A stretch of DNA of 64,000 nucleotides from NCBI GenBank assembly GCA_947497065.1, contig CANMEQ010000002.1, forward strand, positions 372,001 to 436,000, written 5' to 3'. Shown piece by piece: positions 36,296-45,643 of this stretch. The position numbers and the translations under genes were made by a program. The stretch comes from an uncultured Paracoccaceae bacterium (GTDB lineage: Bacteria > Pseudomonadota > Alphaproteobacteria > Rhodobacterales > Rhodobacteraceae). Positions within the stretch are counted from its first letter, which is position 1. Every line of letters starts with the position of its first letter. A model generated the notes under the pieces. That model saw only the letters and a program-made list of their open reading frames with translations. It was not told where the DNA came from and searched no databases.

Positions 36296-38716
36296 CTAGA
36301 AGAGGAACGTGTCGACGCTGAGGTCTTCTTCTGCAACGGATTTGAGCACGATTTTGTCTCCGGCTTCGCCGCTGTCCAATTGGCCCAGGTCGATGACCGT
36401 TGCCCAGCCGAGGTCCGTCGTTGCGCTTTTTACGGCGTCGAATGTTGTTGCAAGCAAGGACAGGTCGATGAGGTCCGTTTCGGCTTCGAAATCATGGATG
36501 TAGTCTTTGCCCGAACCGGTGTTGAACACGAAGGTATCTGTTGTGCCATCTGCGGACCAGTGTCCGCCCCACAGGTGGTCGTCGCCTTCACCGCCTTCGA
36601 TAGTATCGGCGCCTGTACCACCAACGATTTTGTCTTTGCCGGCGCCGCCATTCAGCTCATCATTGCCGCTGCCGCCGCTCAGGTAGTCGTTACCATCGTT
36701 GCCGGCCATCGCGTCATTGCCGCTTTTACCCAAGAGCTTATCGTTGCCTTGACCGCCTTCAGCCGTGTCATCGCCATTGCCGCCAAAGATTCTGTCGTGG
36801 CCTTCGTCGCCAAACAGCGCGTCATCGCCGTCACCGCCATAGAGCTTGTCACTGCCAGCATTGCCGTGGATTTCGTCGTTGCCATTCCCGCCGCGCAGAT
36901 TGTCATTGCCGCCGTCTACAATAGTGAGGACCGGGGTTTTGATCAAAACGGCCGCGTCAGCGTCGATCTCTGCGAAGGCATCTGACGAACGGGGGTCAAC
37001 GGCGCCGTCATTGGACCCTGTGGCCGGGGCTTCGGACATGAATTCTGCGTAGGCCTGGTCAGCCTCCCAATCCACGTTGACCTTGAAAATAGCGCCTTTG
37101 GTCCCAGTGGAGGCATCCAGATCATGGTCGCCATTGTTCAAGCCGAAGTAGAGGTTTCCCTCGCCGTCGAGGAACACGGCGCCATAAGCACCTTTCGCAA
37201 GGCCTGCTTCCATTTCGTCGCCATACAATGTGCCAGTGATTTTCACTTCGGTGAATGTGGGCTGGCCGCCTTGGAGAACGGTGCTGACGTCGATTTTGAC
37301 GACTTTGCCCGGCTGGCCGTTCGCAGATGGGGAGACGACAGCGTAGAAATTCCCGTCCTCGGCATTGAACGCCATGTCGTAGGTACGGTCACCAAACATA
37401 TTGGCAGGAAATTTGAAGTGCTTGATGGCCGGGTTGCCGTCTGCGTCCTGCGTGTCGACATCGACGACGCTCAGACGGTTGAGGGCAGAGTGGAATGTCC
37501 ACAGGTTGCCGCTGTTATCGAAGTCGCCAACGTAGTCGCCGTAGAACCCTTCGCCGATACGGTAGGTATCGCCGGCAGCGTCGACCATAACGATGTCTGA
37601 TGTGCTGACTGTTTGGCCGAGACTGTCTGTGCCTGCGGATTTCGCAACACCGTAGAGCAAGTCATCTTCAACGTTGAAGCCGATTGCGTTGATTTTGAAA
37701 TCAGGATGATCGCCGACCGCTTCATATGATTTCGTGTCGACATTGAAGACGTTCAACTGGCCGTCGATGACTTGGTAGAGGTTTGCCTGACCTGCGGCAA
37801 ACCCCTGTACCTGGGTCGCAGAGCCCCCAATGGTCATGGTTTTGTCATAGGAGATGATCGGGCCATCAAAGTTATACTCCACATCGGCCTCGGCTTTGAC
37901 GGTGTTGAAGGTCAAAGTGCCCTCTGCGCCGGTGCTGACCACATCGACTTCGAAGGTCTGATAGGCGCCGGATGTGGCCTGAACGGTATCGATAACCTCT
38001 CCGTTCCAGATGACCTCGACGGCTGCTGCCGCGTGACCACCTGCAAGGTTTGCCGCAAGGTCGAAGGAAATGGTATAGGTTTCACCTGCCACTGTTTCCG
38101 CAGATTGAGAAATGGCCGAGCTGCCGAACGTGTCTTGCATGGTCCAAGCGCCCGTGGCGGCATGCTCTTCGAGTGTTGTGGCTTGGGTGTCGGAGTTTGA
38201 CAGCAGGTTGTCGCCAGCAACGTCACCGAAGATCACATCGTCGCCCGCGCCGCCGTTGACGGTATCATCGCCATAGCCACCCTCGGCATAATCGTTACCA
38301 GTTCCGAGGTTCAGCACATCGTTGCCGTAGCCGCCAAAGGCGAAATCGTTACCTGTACCTGCATTCACGCGGTCGTTGCCGGCGCCTGCAAACAGCTGAT
38401 CGTGGCCGCCGTTGCCCAGCAATACGTCGTTGCCTGCGCCGGTAGTGATGATGTCGTCATACGAGGTGTTTGCGCCATAGTTTGAGATGACCAGATTGGC
38501 GGGGATGTAGTGCCAATTGCCATCGATGAAGCTCCACTCGTCGCCGACCATGTCGCCTGCGGCCAGATCGTTTCCGGTGCCTGTGGCGATCAGATCGTCA
38601 CCCTGAAGGCCGTTGATTGAGCTGACGGTTTTTGGGGCTTCGCTGCTTTCGAGTGTTTTTACAATTTCGTCGTTTTCAACAGTGCCGAGAATTTTAGTGA
38701 TGGTTTGGAGTGTCAT
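36296..38716 (-). CDS. RTX-type calcium-binding protein with internal propeller-like region
   Basis: The 806-residue protein has RTX-like glycine/aspartate repeats near residues 55-175 (TGAGNDVLLGNGGHDQLFAG style). A central non-repeat part of about 400 residues includes a carbohydrate-binding-like segment and sequences such as LYGVAKSAG and FYAVVSPSANG, resembling beta-propeller blades. A second RTX block follows near 600-735 (GGNGNDEIHGNAGSDKLYGG). The C-terminus (TDTFVFNTGSGKDYIHDFEAETDLIDLS) matches the serralysin-type C-terminal domain of type I secreted proteins. There is no N-terminal signal peptide, as expected. The exporter is not in the window. No protease active-site motif is seen, so a structural or surface role is more likely. 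Confidence 0.85.
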   Translation of the reverse strand: MTLQTITKILGTVENDEIVKTLESSEAPKTVSSINGLQGDDLIATGTGNDLAAGDMVGDEWSFIDGNWHYIPANLVISNYGANTSYDDIITTGAGNDVLLGNGGHDQLFAGAGNDRVNAGTGNDFAFGGYGNDVLNLGTGNDYAEGGYGDDTVNGGAGDDVIFGDVAGDNLLSNSDTQATTLEEHAATGAWTMQDTFGSSAISQSAETVAGETYTISFDLAANLAGGHAAAAVEVIWNGEVIDTVQATSGAYQTFEVDVVSTGAEGTLTFNTVKAEADVEYNFDGPIISYDKTMTIGGSATQVQGFAAGQANLYQVIDGQLNVFNVDTKSYEAVGDHPDFKINAIGFNVEDDLLYGVAKSAGTDSLGQTVSTSDIVMVDAAGDTYRIGEGFYGDYVGDFDNSGNLWTFHSALNRLSVVDVDTQDADGNPAIKHFKFPANMFGDRTYDMAFNAEDGNFYAVVSPSANGQPGKVVKIDVSTVLQGGQPTFTEVKITGTLYGDEMEAGLAKGAYGAVFLDGEGNLYFGLNNGDHDLDASTGTKGAIFKVNVDWEADQAYAEFMSEAPATGSNDGAVDPRSSDAFAEIDADAAVLIKTPVLTIVDGGNDNLRGGNGNDEIHGNAGSDKLYGGDGDDALFGDEGHDRIFGGNGDDTAEGGQGNDKLLGKSGNDAMAGNDGNDYLSGGSGNDELNGGAGKDKIVGGTGADTIEGGEGDDHLWGGHWSADGTTDTFVFNTGSGKDYIHDFEAETDLIDLSLLATTFDAVKSATTDLGWATVIDLGQLDSGEAGDKIVLKSVAEEDLSVDTFLF

Positions 38717-38889
38717 AATCTATCCAATCGTGCTGTTCGTTTCGGGGGGCGGGGAGCGCCGTGGGAGTGTTGAATTCTGTTTGCCCGATGGATGAACGTT
38801 TTACGAAAGGTCAAAGAGATAGCATGTGGCGCAAACGGATAGGTGGTCGTGCCACTTGGGTAGCGCGCCTCATCGGACGCGCGAAAAAG

Positions 38890-38903
38890 ACCCCGTTCGG
38901 GGT
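38890..38903 (-). terminator. Terminator of the polysaccharide operon (bidirectional)
   Basis: ACCCC (38890-38894) pairs with GGGGT (38899-38903) around GTTC. On the minus strand the stem is followed, after one C, by TTTTT; on the plus strand, after one G, by TTTTTT. It lies 24 bases beyond the stop codon at 38928 and so ends the eight-gene operon. Confidence 0.75.
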
Positions 38904-38927
38904 GTTTTTTCTGTTGGTGTTTGGGTG

Positions 38928-39623
38928 CTAGTTGCCGCCTGCCTGGCACAAGAACGCATCAACTAAGGCGATCGTGTCGGGGACCGAAGTGCTCCAACCA
39001 GCGTTTGGAACAAAGGCCTGCATAGCGGTGAACGTTTGTTGGCCAAGGAAGCCATCGACTGGTCCAGGGTTTTGGCCTGCCATGGTCAGGAGACGTTGGA
39101 GGGTCGCGATGTCGTTGTCTTCGGTCACGAGCGCACGTCCGCATGGGGCGGGAGCGGGTGGGGTGTCTTCGATTTGTGGGGCCGGTGCCGCCGCCGTGAC
39201 AGGTTCAGGAGCAGGTGCCGGGGTGGGTTCCTCTGCCGGTTCTTGCACAGGTTCTTGGCCCAGTAGGCAGCGCGCCACAGTGTCGGTTGCTGTGCGGGCG
39301 GCCTCAGGCGGGGTGCCTTGGGGTGTTGTTTCGCAGGTTTGCGCAGCGGCATCACAGCGAAGTGCCAAGCCCCAGTCTTCGTGTGGGTTTGTGGACCTCA
39401 AGGAGCCCTCTAGGTTTGCGTAAATGACATAGCGAAAGCCGTTTAACGTGCCCTGTTGCCAGAACGCGGGGTACTGGGCTGAGGGGACATCTGAGATAAA
39501 GGTTTTGACGTCCAACGCGCCGGGGAGGGGAGCATCAAAGGTTGCGCCAACGCAGGGCGCGGCGGTGGCGCTGGAGGCCAAACCCATGAGCGCGATTGCG
39601 CAGGAGAGGCCCTTGGTTATCAT
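38928..39623 (-). CDS. Secreted protein with peptidoglycan-binding-like C-terminal domain
   Basis: The 231-residue product starts with a signal peptide (MITKGLSCAIALMGLASSATA, cleaved before APC). The N-terminal half is a small domain with paired cysteines (CDAAAQTCETT). A proline/alanine/glutamate-rich linker occupies about 123-160. The C-terminal segment IATLQRLLTMAGQNPGPVDGFLGQQTFTAM resembles peptidoglycan-binding domain 1. It is the last gene of the polysaccharide operon, overlapping the upstream DUF3131 gene by 4 bases. It may anchor or sense the cell wall during polymer export (inference). Confidence 0.8.
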   Translation of the reverse strand: MITKGLSCAIALMGLASSATAAPCVGATFDAPLPGALDVKTFISDVPSAQYPAFWQQGTLNGFRYVIYANLEGSLRSTNPHEDWGLALRCDAAAQTCETTPQGTPPEAARTATDTVARCLLGQEPVQEPAEEPTPAPAPEPVTAAAPAPQIEDTPPAPAPCGRALVTEDNDIATLQRLLTMAGQNPGPVDGFLGQQTFTAMQAFVPNAGWSTSVPDTIALVDAFLCQAGGN

Positions 39624-40951
39624 TGATCGCCCCGAATGAGGGGGCCGTGCGCGCGAAATGCGAGGGCCGCCAGAACGACGGCGTTTGTGTTGACCGTGAA
39701 GGAGCCATTGGTCGTGCCATCGATTTCGTAGATGCCTTCTGGGAAGCCTTTTTCAGGATCGCCCAAGGGGGCCACGGCCTCGACCAATGTGCGGGTGTAG
39801 TCTGTGCCAAACAGCGCATCCCAGGCAAAGGAGATTTTCGTGGTCACGGTGCGGCGGCTGTCGAGACGGTCACCGCTGAAGGTCATCACGGCCCAAGGCG
39901 CGCCGCCGCCCCAGATGGAGGAATAGATGAAATATGGGGCGACATCGATATGGGATTCGCTGACGGCGGTAAGCGTGCCGGTTTCGCGGTAGCGGGCCTC
40001 TTGTGCTTGATAGATGGCGGTGGCGAAGCGCAGGGAACGCGCGTCAAAGCCAAATTCAAGACCGTCAAACACATAAGGTTCGCTGACTGTAAACGCGGGG
40101 GTGATATTGCGGTGCAGGCGGGTGTCGACAGGGATCGGCAGGCCCTCGACCTCGCGCACCATCAGGTGGCTTTGGGCGTCGTAGGCGCGGTAGGTGTCGA
40201 ACCCGAACAGCATCATCGCCTTGGCCGCATATTGTTCATAGCCGACGCGGCCTTCTTGATCGCGGCGCAACGCGCCCTCAGGCGTAAGGTTGCCGCCAAT
40301 CAGGGCGCCATCTTCGATCATCTGACCCAGATCCCAACGGTTCAGCACAGCGGTGGTTTTGGGGGCCAGCTCGGGGTAATTCGCCTCGACATGGGCCAAG
40401 GCGCCGACCATGCGGGCGATGTCCAATGCCGACCAGCCAAGACCGCGTTCGACGGGTTCGTTGGCGTAGTTGACCAGTTCGCCCGTGCGCACATTGTAGG
40501 CCTTGTTGGGCAAGATCCCATCGAACAGGCGCATTGTGGAGAGCGTATCAAGGGCGGTGCCGATGCGGCTGATAGCCTCGGTTTCGGATATCAGGCCGAG
40601 GCGTTCTGCCGAGATAGTTGCCACGAAATAGGACCCCGTTTCCCACATTGTTGTGGAGGGGTAATTATGGGCGGAATTGACCAATCCGGTTGTTGGGTCG
40701 GTGTTGTTTTCGAAATAGCGCCAGGCAATTGCGGCATTGCTGAGGTCCGCCTCAGAGGAACTGCCCGTGATCGCCAAGGGCAGGGGAGATATGGTTTCAA
40801 ATTGCGTCATTTCAGCCCCGCCGGTTGTGGGTGCAGTGTTGGCTGCGCTGCCTCTTTTGTCGATCGCCGTGACAAGCGCGAGGCCGCAGCCCAGTGCGAC
40901 GAGAAAAATGATGTGACTGCGGGCTTTGATCAAGTTTGATTTAAAGCTCAT
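39620..40951 (-). CDS. DUF3131 domain protein (second of two)
   Basis: The 443-residue protein has one N-terminal hydrophobic anchor (HIIFLVALGCGLALVTAI) and a large DUF3131 domain (PF11329) covering most of the rest. Landmarks are AWRYFENNTDPTTGLVNSAHNYPSTTMWETGSY, LPNKAYNVRTGELVNYAN, and GYEQYAAKAMMLFGFD. The fold is probably an alpha/alpha-barrel, as in glucoamylase-type enzymes, but activity is unproven. The start at 40951 follows AAGGATC and overlaps the glycosyltransferase gene by 11 bases. It is clearly paralogous to the DUF3131 gene at 43916-45643. It probably processes or guides the glucan made by the neighbouring synthase in the periplasm. Confidence 0.88.
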   Translation of the reverse strand: MSFKSNLIKARSHIIFLVALGCGLALVTAIDKRGSAANTAPTTGGAEMTQFETISPLPLAITGSSSEADLSNAAIAWRYFENNTDPTTGLVNSAHNYPSTTMWETGSYFVATISAERLGLISETEAISRIGTALDTLSTMRLFDGILPNKAYNVRTGELVNYANEPVERGLGWSALDIARMVGALAHVEANYPELAPKTTAVLNRWDLGQMIEDGALIGGNLTPEGALRRDQEGRVGYEQYAAKAMMLFGFDTYRAYDAQSHLMVREVEGLPIPVDTRLHRNITPAFTVSEPYVFDGLEFGFDARSLRFATAIYQAQEARYRETGTLTAVSESHIDVAPYFIYSSIWGGGAPWAVMTFSGDRLDSRRTVTTKISFAWDALFGTDYTRTLVEAVAPLGDPEKGFPEGIYEIDGTTNGSFTVNTNAVVLAALAFRAHGPLIRGDQ

Positions 40952-42770
40952 GCTGGGATCCTTCGTCGTTTTCGGGCCGCCAGAGAGCGGCGCCGATGAT
41001 ACCCGCCATAGCGAGACAATTGTTAAAGCCCCAAAGGATGTTGGAAATAACACCGGGTGCGGAGTGGGATGTGGTGCCGGTGGCCAGTGTGATGATGGCC
41101 CAAACGGCACCTAGCGCGGTGAGCACGACAATCGCGATTTGCGGTTTGACGAGGGCTAGGAAATTGCCGGACTGGCGCACCTTGGGGGTCACTTTGAAAG
41201 AGATCGTTTGCCCGCGCAGCACCGACCAGATCGCACGCATGCCCAACGGGAAGAACGACAGATAGCTTGATTTTGCGGCATAGCCCGACACGCCCCAGGT
41301 GCCGATCATCATCGCCAGTTCAAGCGTCACCAAAAATGGGATCAGGTGCCAGAAAAAGTCGGCCGAATAGGCAGAGACTGGCGAAATTCCAGTGAAGAGG
41401 TAGAGGATCGGGGCCGCCAGAAAGATCAGGTTCCAGAGTGGCGCGAGGTAGGAATAGAAGGTTGTGGCGTACATCATCCGTTGTGGAAAGGTGAGGCCGC
41501 GGCGGAATAGCGGGTTGTCGTTGATCAAGATATCAAGGCTGCCACCGGCGTATTTGTAACGTTGCACGGTCCATGTCAGCAAATCTTGTGGCGAGAGCAT
41601 TTTGCTTTCGACGATGGGGTGCATTTTGGATTTCCAGCCGCGTTCGCGATCTGAATGGAGGACGATGGACGTGTAGATATCCTCGGAGACGTGGAATTTG
41701 TAAGGCGTCAACACTTCGGTCGTGGCGGCTTCGGTGCGGATTGCCTCCATCAGGTCGGGGGCGATTTCGCGTTCCTTGCTGGAGACTGTGATGACTTCTT
41801 CGGTTGCGTGCAGGCGGGTTTCGACCTTGGCGCCAAAGCTTCGCAATGCAGCCTCCATAACCGCTTCGCGGCGGTGAATGGATCCGGCGCCACAGCAAAA
41901 GGAGGCGTTGGCCCAGTTCCGGCGACGTTGGATGATGTCGTAGAACATTTTCGGGTCGCTGACGAAGGGGTCGGTGCCCAATTGCACGGGGCCGATGACC
42001 TTTTCGATAAGCCGCCCGAAGGTGGCACCGCGTGGGCCGAATTGGCGCTGTAGGGCGGTGGGCAGGCTTTGCCCGTCGGGCAGGTCATAAAACCATTGCG
42101 GGGTTTGCACCCAGGCCATTTTGGGGTCTGTGAAATAACCCAGTGTGTTTTCCAAAATGGTGGGGAAGGGCCGTGTGTCGGCGTCACAGATCACCAGCAG
42201 GTCACCGTCGGTGTGTTCCATGGCGTGGCGCAGATTGCCGGCTTTGTAGCCTTCGTTGGTGGGCCGCGCGATGTAGTTCACGCCCTCTTCCTCGGTCACG
42301 GCGCGCATGTCGTCGCGGCGGCCATCGTCGAGGATGTGGATGCGGATGTCGATGGGATGGGGGTAGGTGACATTCTTGGCGTCTTGAATGCCAAGGCGGA
42401 CAAGCTCGGGGTCTTCGTTGTAGGTTGCGAACATCACGTCAACCACCAGCGTCCGGTCTTTTTCCGGATGATTGGGGTCGATGTCACCCAAAGTTGCAGG
42501 CGCGTCTGGAATGGTGATGGGGTCATCTTTCCAGAGGTTGAAGACGAACAGGACCATGCCGAAATAGGCACAGGTCTCGGCCAGCGCCAAGGGCACGGCG
42601 AACCACAGGGCTTCGGTGTTGAGCGAGCCTGTCCAGCGCCACCAAATATACCACGCGCCCACGACCAGTGCGAGTGTGGCCATGAATTGCCAAACCATTT
42701 CGCGGGGCGCGGAATAGGTGAGGGGCGGTTCCGGGGTGCGGTTTTCGTATTTTAGGAAATAATCGTCCAT
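40941..42770 (-). CDS. Cellulose-synthase-like GT2 glycosyltransferase
   Basis: The 609-residue membrane enzyme is predicted to polymerise a UDP-sugar into a beta-glucan and pass it through the inner membrane. Two N-terminal membrane helices (about residues 28-80) precede a GT2 domain with HILDDGRRDDM, the DxD motif in ICDADTRP, the catalytic acid in VSEDIYTSIVLHS and a Q-x-x-R-like motif, WTVQRYKYAGG. Several more helices follow in the C-terminal 220 residues. The BcsA-type PilZ domain for cyclic di-GMP is not visible, unlike classical cellulose synthase. Curdlan or mixed-linkage glucan synthases are alternatives. It starts 3 bases after the acyltransferase stop and lies between two DUF3131 genes. 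Confidence 0.88.
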   Translation of the reverse strand: MDDYFLKYENRTPEPPLTYSAPREMVWQFMATLALVVGAWYIWWRWTGSLNTEALWFAVPLALAETCAYFGMVLFVFNLWKDDPITIPDAPATLGDIDPNHPEKDRTLVVDVMFATYNEDPELVRLGIQDAKNVTYPHPIDIRIHILDDGRRDDMRAVTEEEGVNYIARPTNEGYKAGNLRHAMEHTDGDLLVICDADTRPFPTILENTLGYFTDPKMAWVQTPQWFYDLPDGQSLPTALQRQFGPRGATFGRLIEKVIGPVQLGTDPFVSDPKMFYDIIQRRRNWANASFCCGAGSIHRREAVMEAALRSFGAKVETRLHATEEVITVSSKEREIAPDLMEAIRTEAATTEVLTPYKFHVSEDIYTSIVLHSDRERGWKSKMHPIVESKMLSPQDLLTWTVQRYKYAGGSLDILINDNPLFRRGLTFPQRMMYATTFYSYLAPLWNLIFLAAPILYLFTGISPVSAYSADFFWHLIPFLVTLELAMMIGTWGVSGYAAKSSYLSFFPLGMRAIWSVLRGQTISFKVTPKVRQSGNFLALVKPQIAIVVLTALGAVWAIITLATGTTSHSAPGVISNILWGFNNCLAMAGIIGAALWRPENDEGSQHEL

Positions 42771-42773
42771 GAT

Positions 42774-43919
42774 CTAAGCCCCGACGGATGAACGGGATTT
42801 ATACATCTCCCATGGGTTTGGACCCAGACCGATTGTCCAGGCCAGGGGTTTAAAGCGGTCGAGCGCCATCGCCAAGGCAAAGGATGCAGGCAAGGCGAAC
42901 GCGAAGCGCAAGATCACGATCAGGGCTGGGCTCATGCTTTCAAAGAGGCCGGATTTGAACAGGGCGATATCGTACAGATCGATCAACAAGGGATGAACGA
43001 GGTAGATGCCGAAGGTGTAGCGGGCCAGTTGGGTCCAGCGGGGGGACCACTGCAGGAATTGGCCGCCCATAAAGATGAAGAAGACGAACACAGGCATGAG
43101 GAAGTGCCCGTAAAAATCCCAATCGCTGCGCACGCCCCATGACCCGGTGTCGTAGGCTGTGTAGAAAAACGGCAGCGTCGCGATGTAGGCGAAGGCGGCG
43201 CAGTAGAGGCCGAGGCGGCGGATCAAGCGGGATTCTCCGCGTGGAATGCCGTCTTTCCATAGGCCGTAAATCGCAAAGGCGGCCATGCCGTAACCAACAT
43301 AGCCGAAAATTTTCACGGCGCGGATCAGGTAGTCCCGCAGGGTTGGGTCGAGGTCGAGCCCCCACAAAAAGGCCTGCGTGTTGTTCATCACGCCCAAGGT
43401 CGCCACGAGGGTGAGGCCAAGCACCGGATAGCGCGTTGCGGCGCGCATCACTGGGTAGAACAGGAATAAGGCGAAAAGCGTGGGCAGAAAGTGCATATGA
43501 TACTGGGATTTGCCCAAGATCAGATAGCCAAACCAGTTTTTAGCGTCGCCCAATTGTGCCCAGATGTAGGGGGCATAGTTAAAGGCATCGGCTTTGAGCA
43601 GCCGGAAAAACGCATAGAAGACCGCCCAGAACACAAAGGGCACCAAAAGGCGCTGGGCTTGGGTGCTGATTGCGGCGCCGTAGCTTGGCATCTTTTTGTC
43701 CACGCGCATCGCCATCAAGAACAGCGAGAACATGAAGAACATTTCGGAGCCGGAAAATTCCCCGATTGAGCGTAAAAACACAGGGATAAACCGCTCCCCC
43801 GATGTGGCATCGGGGAAGGCTTTGCCGCCGAAATCGGTGGAAGCGTGGATGAGGACGACGCCAAACGCGGCGAATACGCGGTTGGCGTCAAACCAGACGA
43901 GGCGTGGTTTTGCGTTCAT
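42774..43919 (-). CDS. Acyltransferase family 3 (OpgC-like) membrane protein
   Basis: The 381-residue protein has about ten membrane segments and begins RLVWFDANRVFAAFGVVLIHAST, where the histidine of the acyltransferase-3 family lies in the first helix. Members move acetyl or succinyl groups onto extracytoplasmic sugars; OpgC succinylates periplasmic glucans. Gene context, directly upstream of a glucan synthase gene and downstream of a DUF3131 gene, suggests acylation of the polymer. The ATG at 43919 forms an ATGA overlap with the preceding gene, so I reject the longer frame to 44003. Confidence 0.87.
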   Translation of the reverse strand: MNAKPRLVWFDANRVFAAFGVVLIHASTDFGGKAFPDATSGERFIPVFLRSIGEFSGSEMFFMFSLFLMAMRVDKKMPSYGAAISTQAQRLLVPFVFWAVFYAFFRLLKADAFNYAPYIWAQLGDAKNWFGYLILGKSQYHMHFLPTLFALFLFYPVMRAATRYPVLGLTLVATLGVMNNTQAFLWGLDLDPTLRDYLIRAVKIFGYVGYGMAAFAIYGLWKDGIPRGESRLIRRLGLYCAAFAYIATLPFFYTAYDTGSWGVRSDWDFYGHFLMPVFVFFIFMGGQFLQWSPRWTQLARYTFGIYLVHPLLIDLYDIALFKSGLFESMSPALIVILRFAFALPASFALAMALDRFKPLAWTIGLGPNPWEMYKSRSSVGA

Positions 43920-45643
43920 TCCACAGCATCCGGTATTGGGCAGCTGGCGGGCAGAACCTGACGCACCTGTGGGGGCGCAAGATTGTGTTCGCGTGTGCTG
44001 CACTCTGTTGCGCCAATTTCAGCGCCCCCAACGACCGGACGACAGTACAGGAATTCTTCGACTGGGATGATTGGGTCGATCTGGGTGGGGTTGGAGCAGG
44101 CACAGCATGGCACCTCTTCGATGAAGCGGTTCGGGTGACATTTGTTGTCGCGGATGTCGGTGCCGATGTTTGCAGTGTCCCAGACGTGGGTGTTTTCATT
44201 CACATGCTGGAGGATCGGGCCTTGCACCTTGTACAAAAGGGCCGCGAGGATGATGCCGTTGTTGTTGGCGGTTTGCAGCGGGATGTAGCCGTTGCCGTTT
44301 TCATAGAGACCTTCGTAGAAGCCACGGTCCGGCACAGAAAGGTCGGCCACGGTTTCAAACAACAGGTCGGTATATTGTGTGTTCCACAGCGCCCAGAGGC
44401 CGATTGCCGCCTTGGCTGAGACTGCTGCGCGGTCCGGTTGGTATTCGCCGGTGGGATCGAGGGTGTTCCACGGATAGCCATCGGCAAAGATGCTGTCGTA
44501 GACGAAATAGGGGCGGCCATCGACCTGGTGTTCGGAGCGTGCTGTGATGATGCCGGTCTGCTCGAAACGACGTTGCTGTACGAGGTAGATGCGGTTGGCA
44601 AATTCGGCGCGCCAGCCGTTTGAGGCGACAGCATTGTCGTTGCTGCCATCGTCAGGCAAGTCCCAGCCCAGTTCCAAACCATCTAGAATGTAGCCTTCGG
44701 TCAGGACGTAGTTTTGGTTTTTGAACACACGCGGGTCACGGCCATCGTAAGGGACGCGCACGCCGTAGATTTCGACGTAGTCGAGTGGCTCGGGCGACAT
44801 GGCGCGGCGGGCGTCAAAGCCCCACAGCTCGAAGCCTTTGGCGGCATATTCTTCGTAGCCCAAGCGGCCTTCTTGCACGTAGCGCGTTGCGCCATCGCTT
44901 TGCGTGAACGAACCGAACATACGTCCGTCTTCGTTGATAAGATTGCAGAAATTCCAACGCATCGGGACGTTATCGACGCTGTTGGCGAGATAAGGGTGGC
45001 GTTCTTTCAAGATCTGTAACCAGACCAGAAGGCGGCCAATGTCGTTTGCGGACATGCCGATTTCACCGGGTTGGTTGGCGTAATCCACCATTTCGCCGGT
45101 CGCGGCATTGTACACTTTGTTCGGGGCTTCGCCGCGATAGAGCTGCAGGTTACGCAGAGTATTTAACAATTGCGTCGCACGGCTGTCGAATTCGCGTTTG
45201 TCGATCACGCAAAGCTCATAGGCGGAGACCAAGGCGCTGACGTAGGAGGCAGTGTCCCACAGGGTTGTGGAGGGAAATGAACCAACGGCGTTGACCAGTC
45301 CGGTCTCTTCTTGAAAGCTGGACTCGAAATAGGACCATGCTGTTTGCGCCATCGCAAATTCGCGCGCTGTCAGTGCGCCGATGCGGCCAGTATGGGTGGT
45401 TGAGGCAAAGCGTTCTGATCGGGCGCAGGTGTGTGCGCCGACCAATTGATCTGACGTGGTGATCGTCAGCGGGGTTTCCGAGGTGATTGTCACGCTGCGG
45501 TAGGCGTTGCCGTCAACGATTGCGCCATTGATCGTTAGCGCAAGGGGATCATTGGGCGTATCGGCCTCTTGTGTGGAGGCGGCGATGGGCGTCAAGGCCA
45601 GTACGGCAGCGACAACCCATGAACAGGTCATTTTGAGTGTCAT
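43916..45643 (-). CDS. DUF3131 domain protein (first of two)
   Basis: This 575-residue protein has a cleavable signal peptide (CSWVVAAVLALTPIAASTQ) and a DUF3131 domain from about residue 95 to 500. Its landmarks match the second copy: AWSYFESSFQEETGLVNAVGSFPSTTLWDTASY, APNKVYNAATGEMVDYAN, and GYEEYAAKGFELWGFD. The C-terminal tail of about 80 residues has clustered cysteines (VPCCACSN) absent from the second copy. It starts in an ATGA overlap with the anti-sigma-like gene, which ties regulator and polymer genes into one transcript. The enzymatic role is unknown. Confidence 0.87.
   Translation of the reverse strand: MTLKMTCSWVVAAVLALTPIAASTQEADTPNDPLALTINGAIVDGNAYRSVTITSETPLTITTSDQLVGAHTCARSERFASTTHTGRIGALTAREFAMAQTAWSYFESSFQEETGLVNAVGSFPSTTLWDTASYVSALVSAYELCVIDKREFDSRATQLLNTLRNLQLYRGEAPNKVYNAATGEMVDYANQPGEIGMSANDIGRLLVWLQILKERHPYLANSVDNVPMRWNFCNLINEDGRMFGSFTQSDGATRYVQEGRLGYEEYAAKGFELWGFDARRAMSPEPLDYVEIYGVRVPYDGRDPRVFKNQNYVLTEGYILDGLELGWDLPDDGSNDNAVASNGWRAEFANRIYLVQQRRFEQTGIITARSEHQVDGRPYFVYDSIFADGYPWNTLDPTGEYQPDRAAVSAKAAIGLWALWNTQYTDLLFETVADLSVPDRGFYEGLYENGNGYIPLQTANNNGIILAALLYKVQGPILQHVNENTHVWDTANIGTDIRDNKCHPNRFIEEVPCCACSNPTQIDPIIPVEEFLYCRPVVGGAEIGATECSTREHNLAPPQVRQVLPASCPIPDAVE

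Noticed and set aside
36590-36910. Repetitive DNA resembling a tandem-repeat locus
   Set aside because: This is the RTX coding repeat block of the 806-residue protein, varying in base sequence but keeping the protein pattern.
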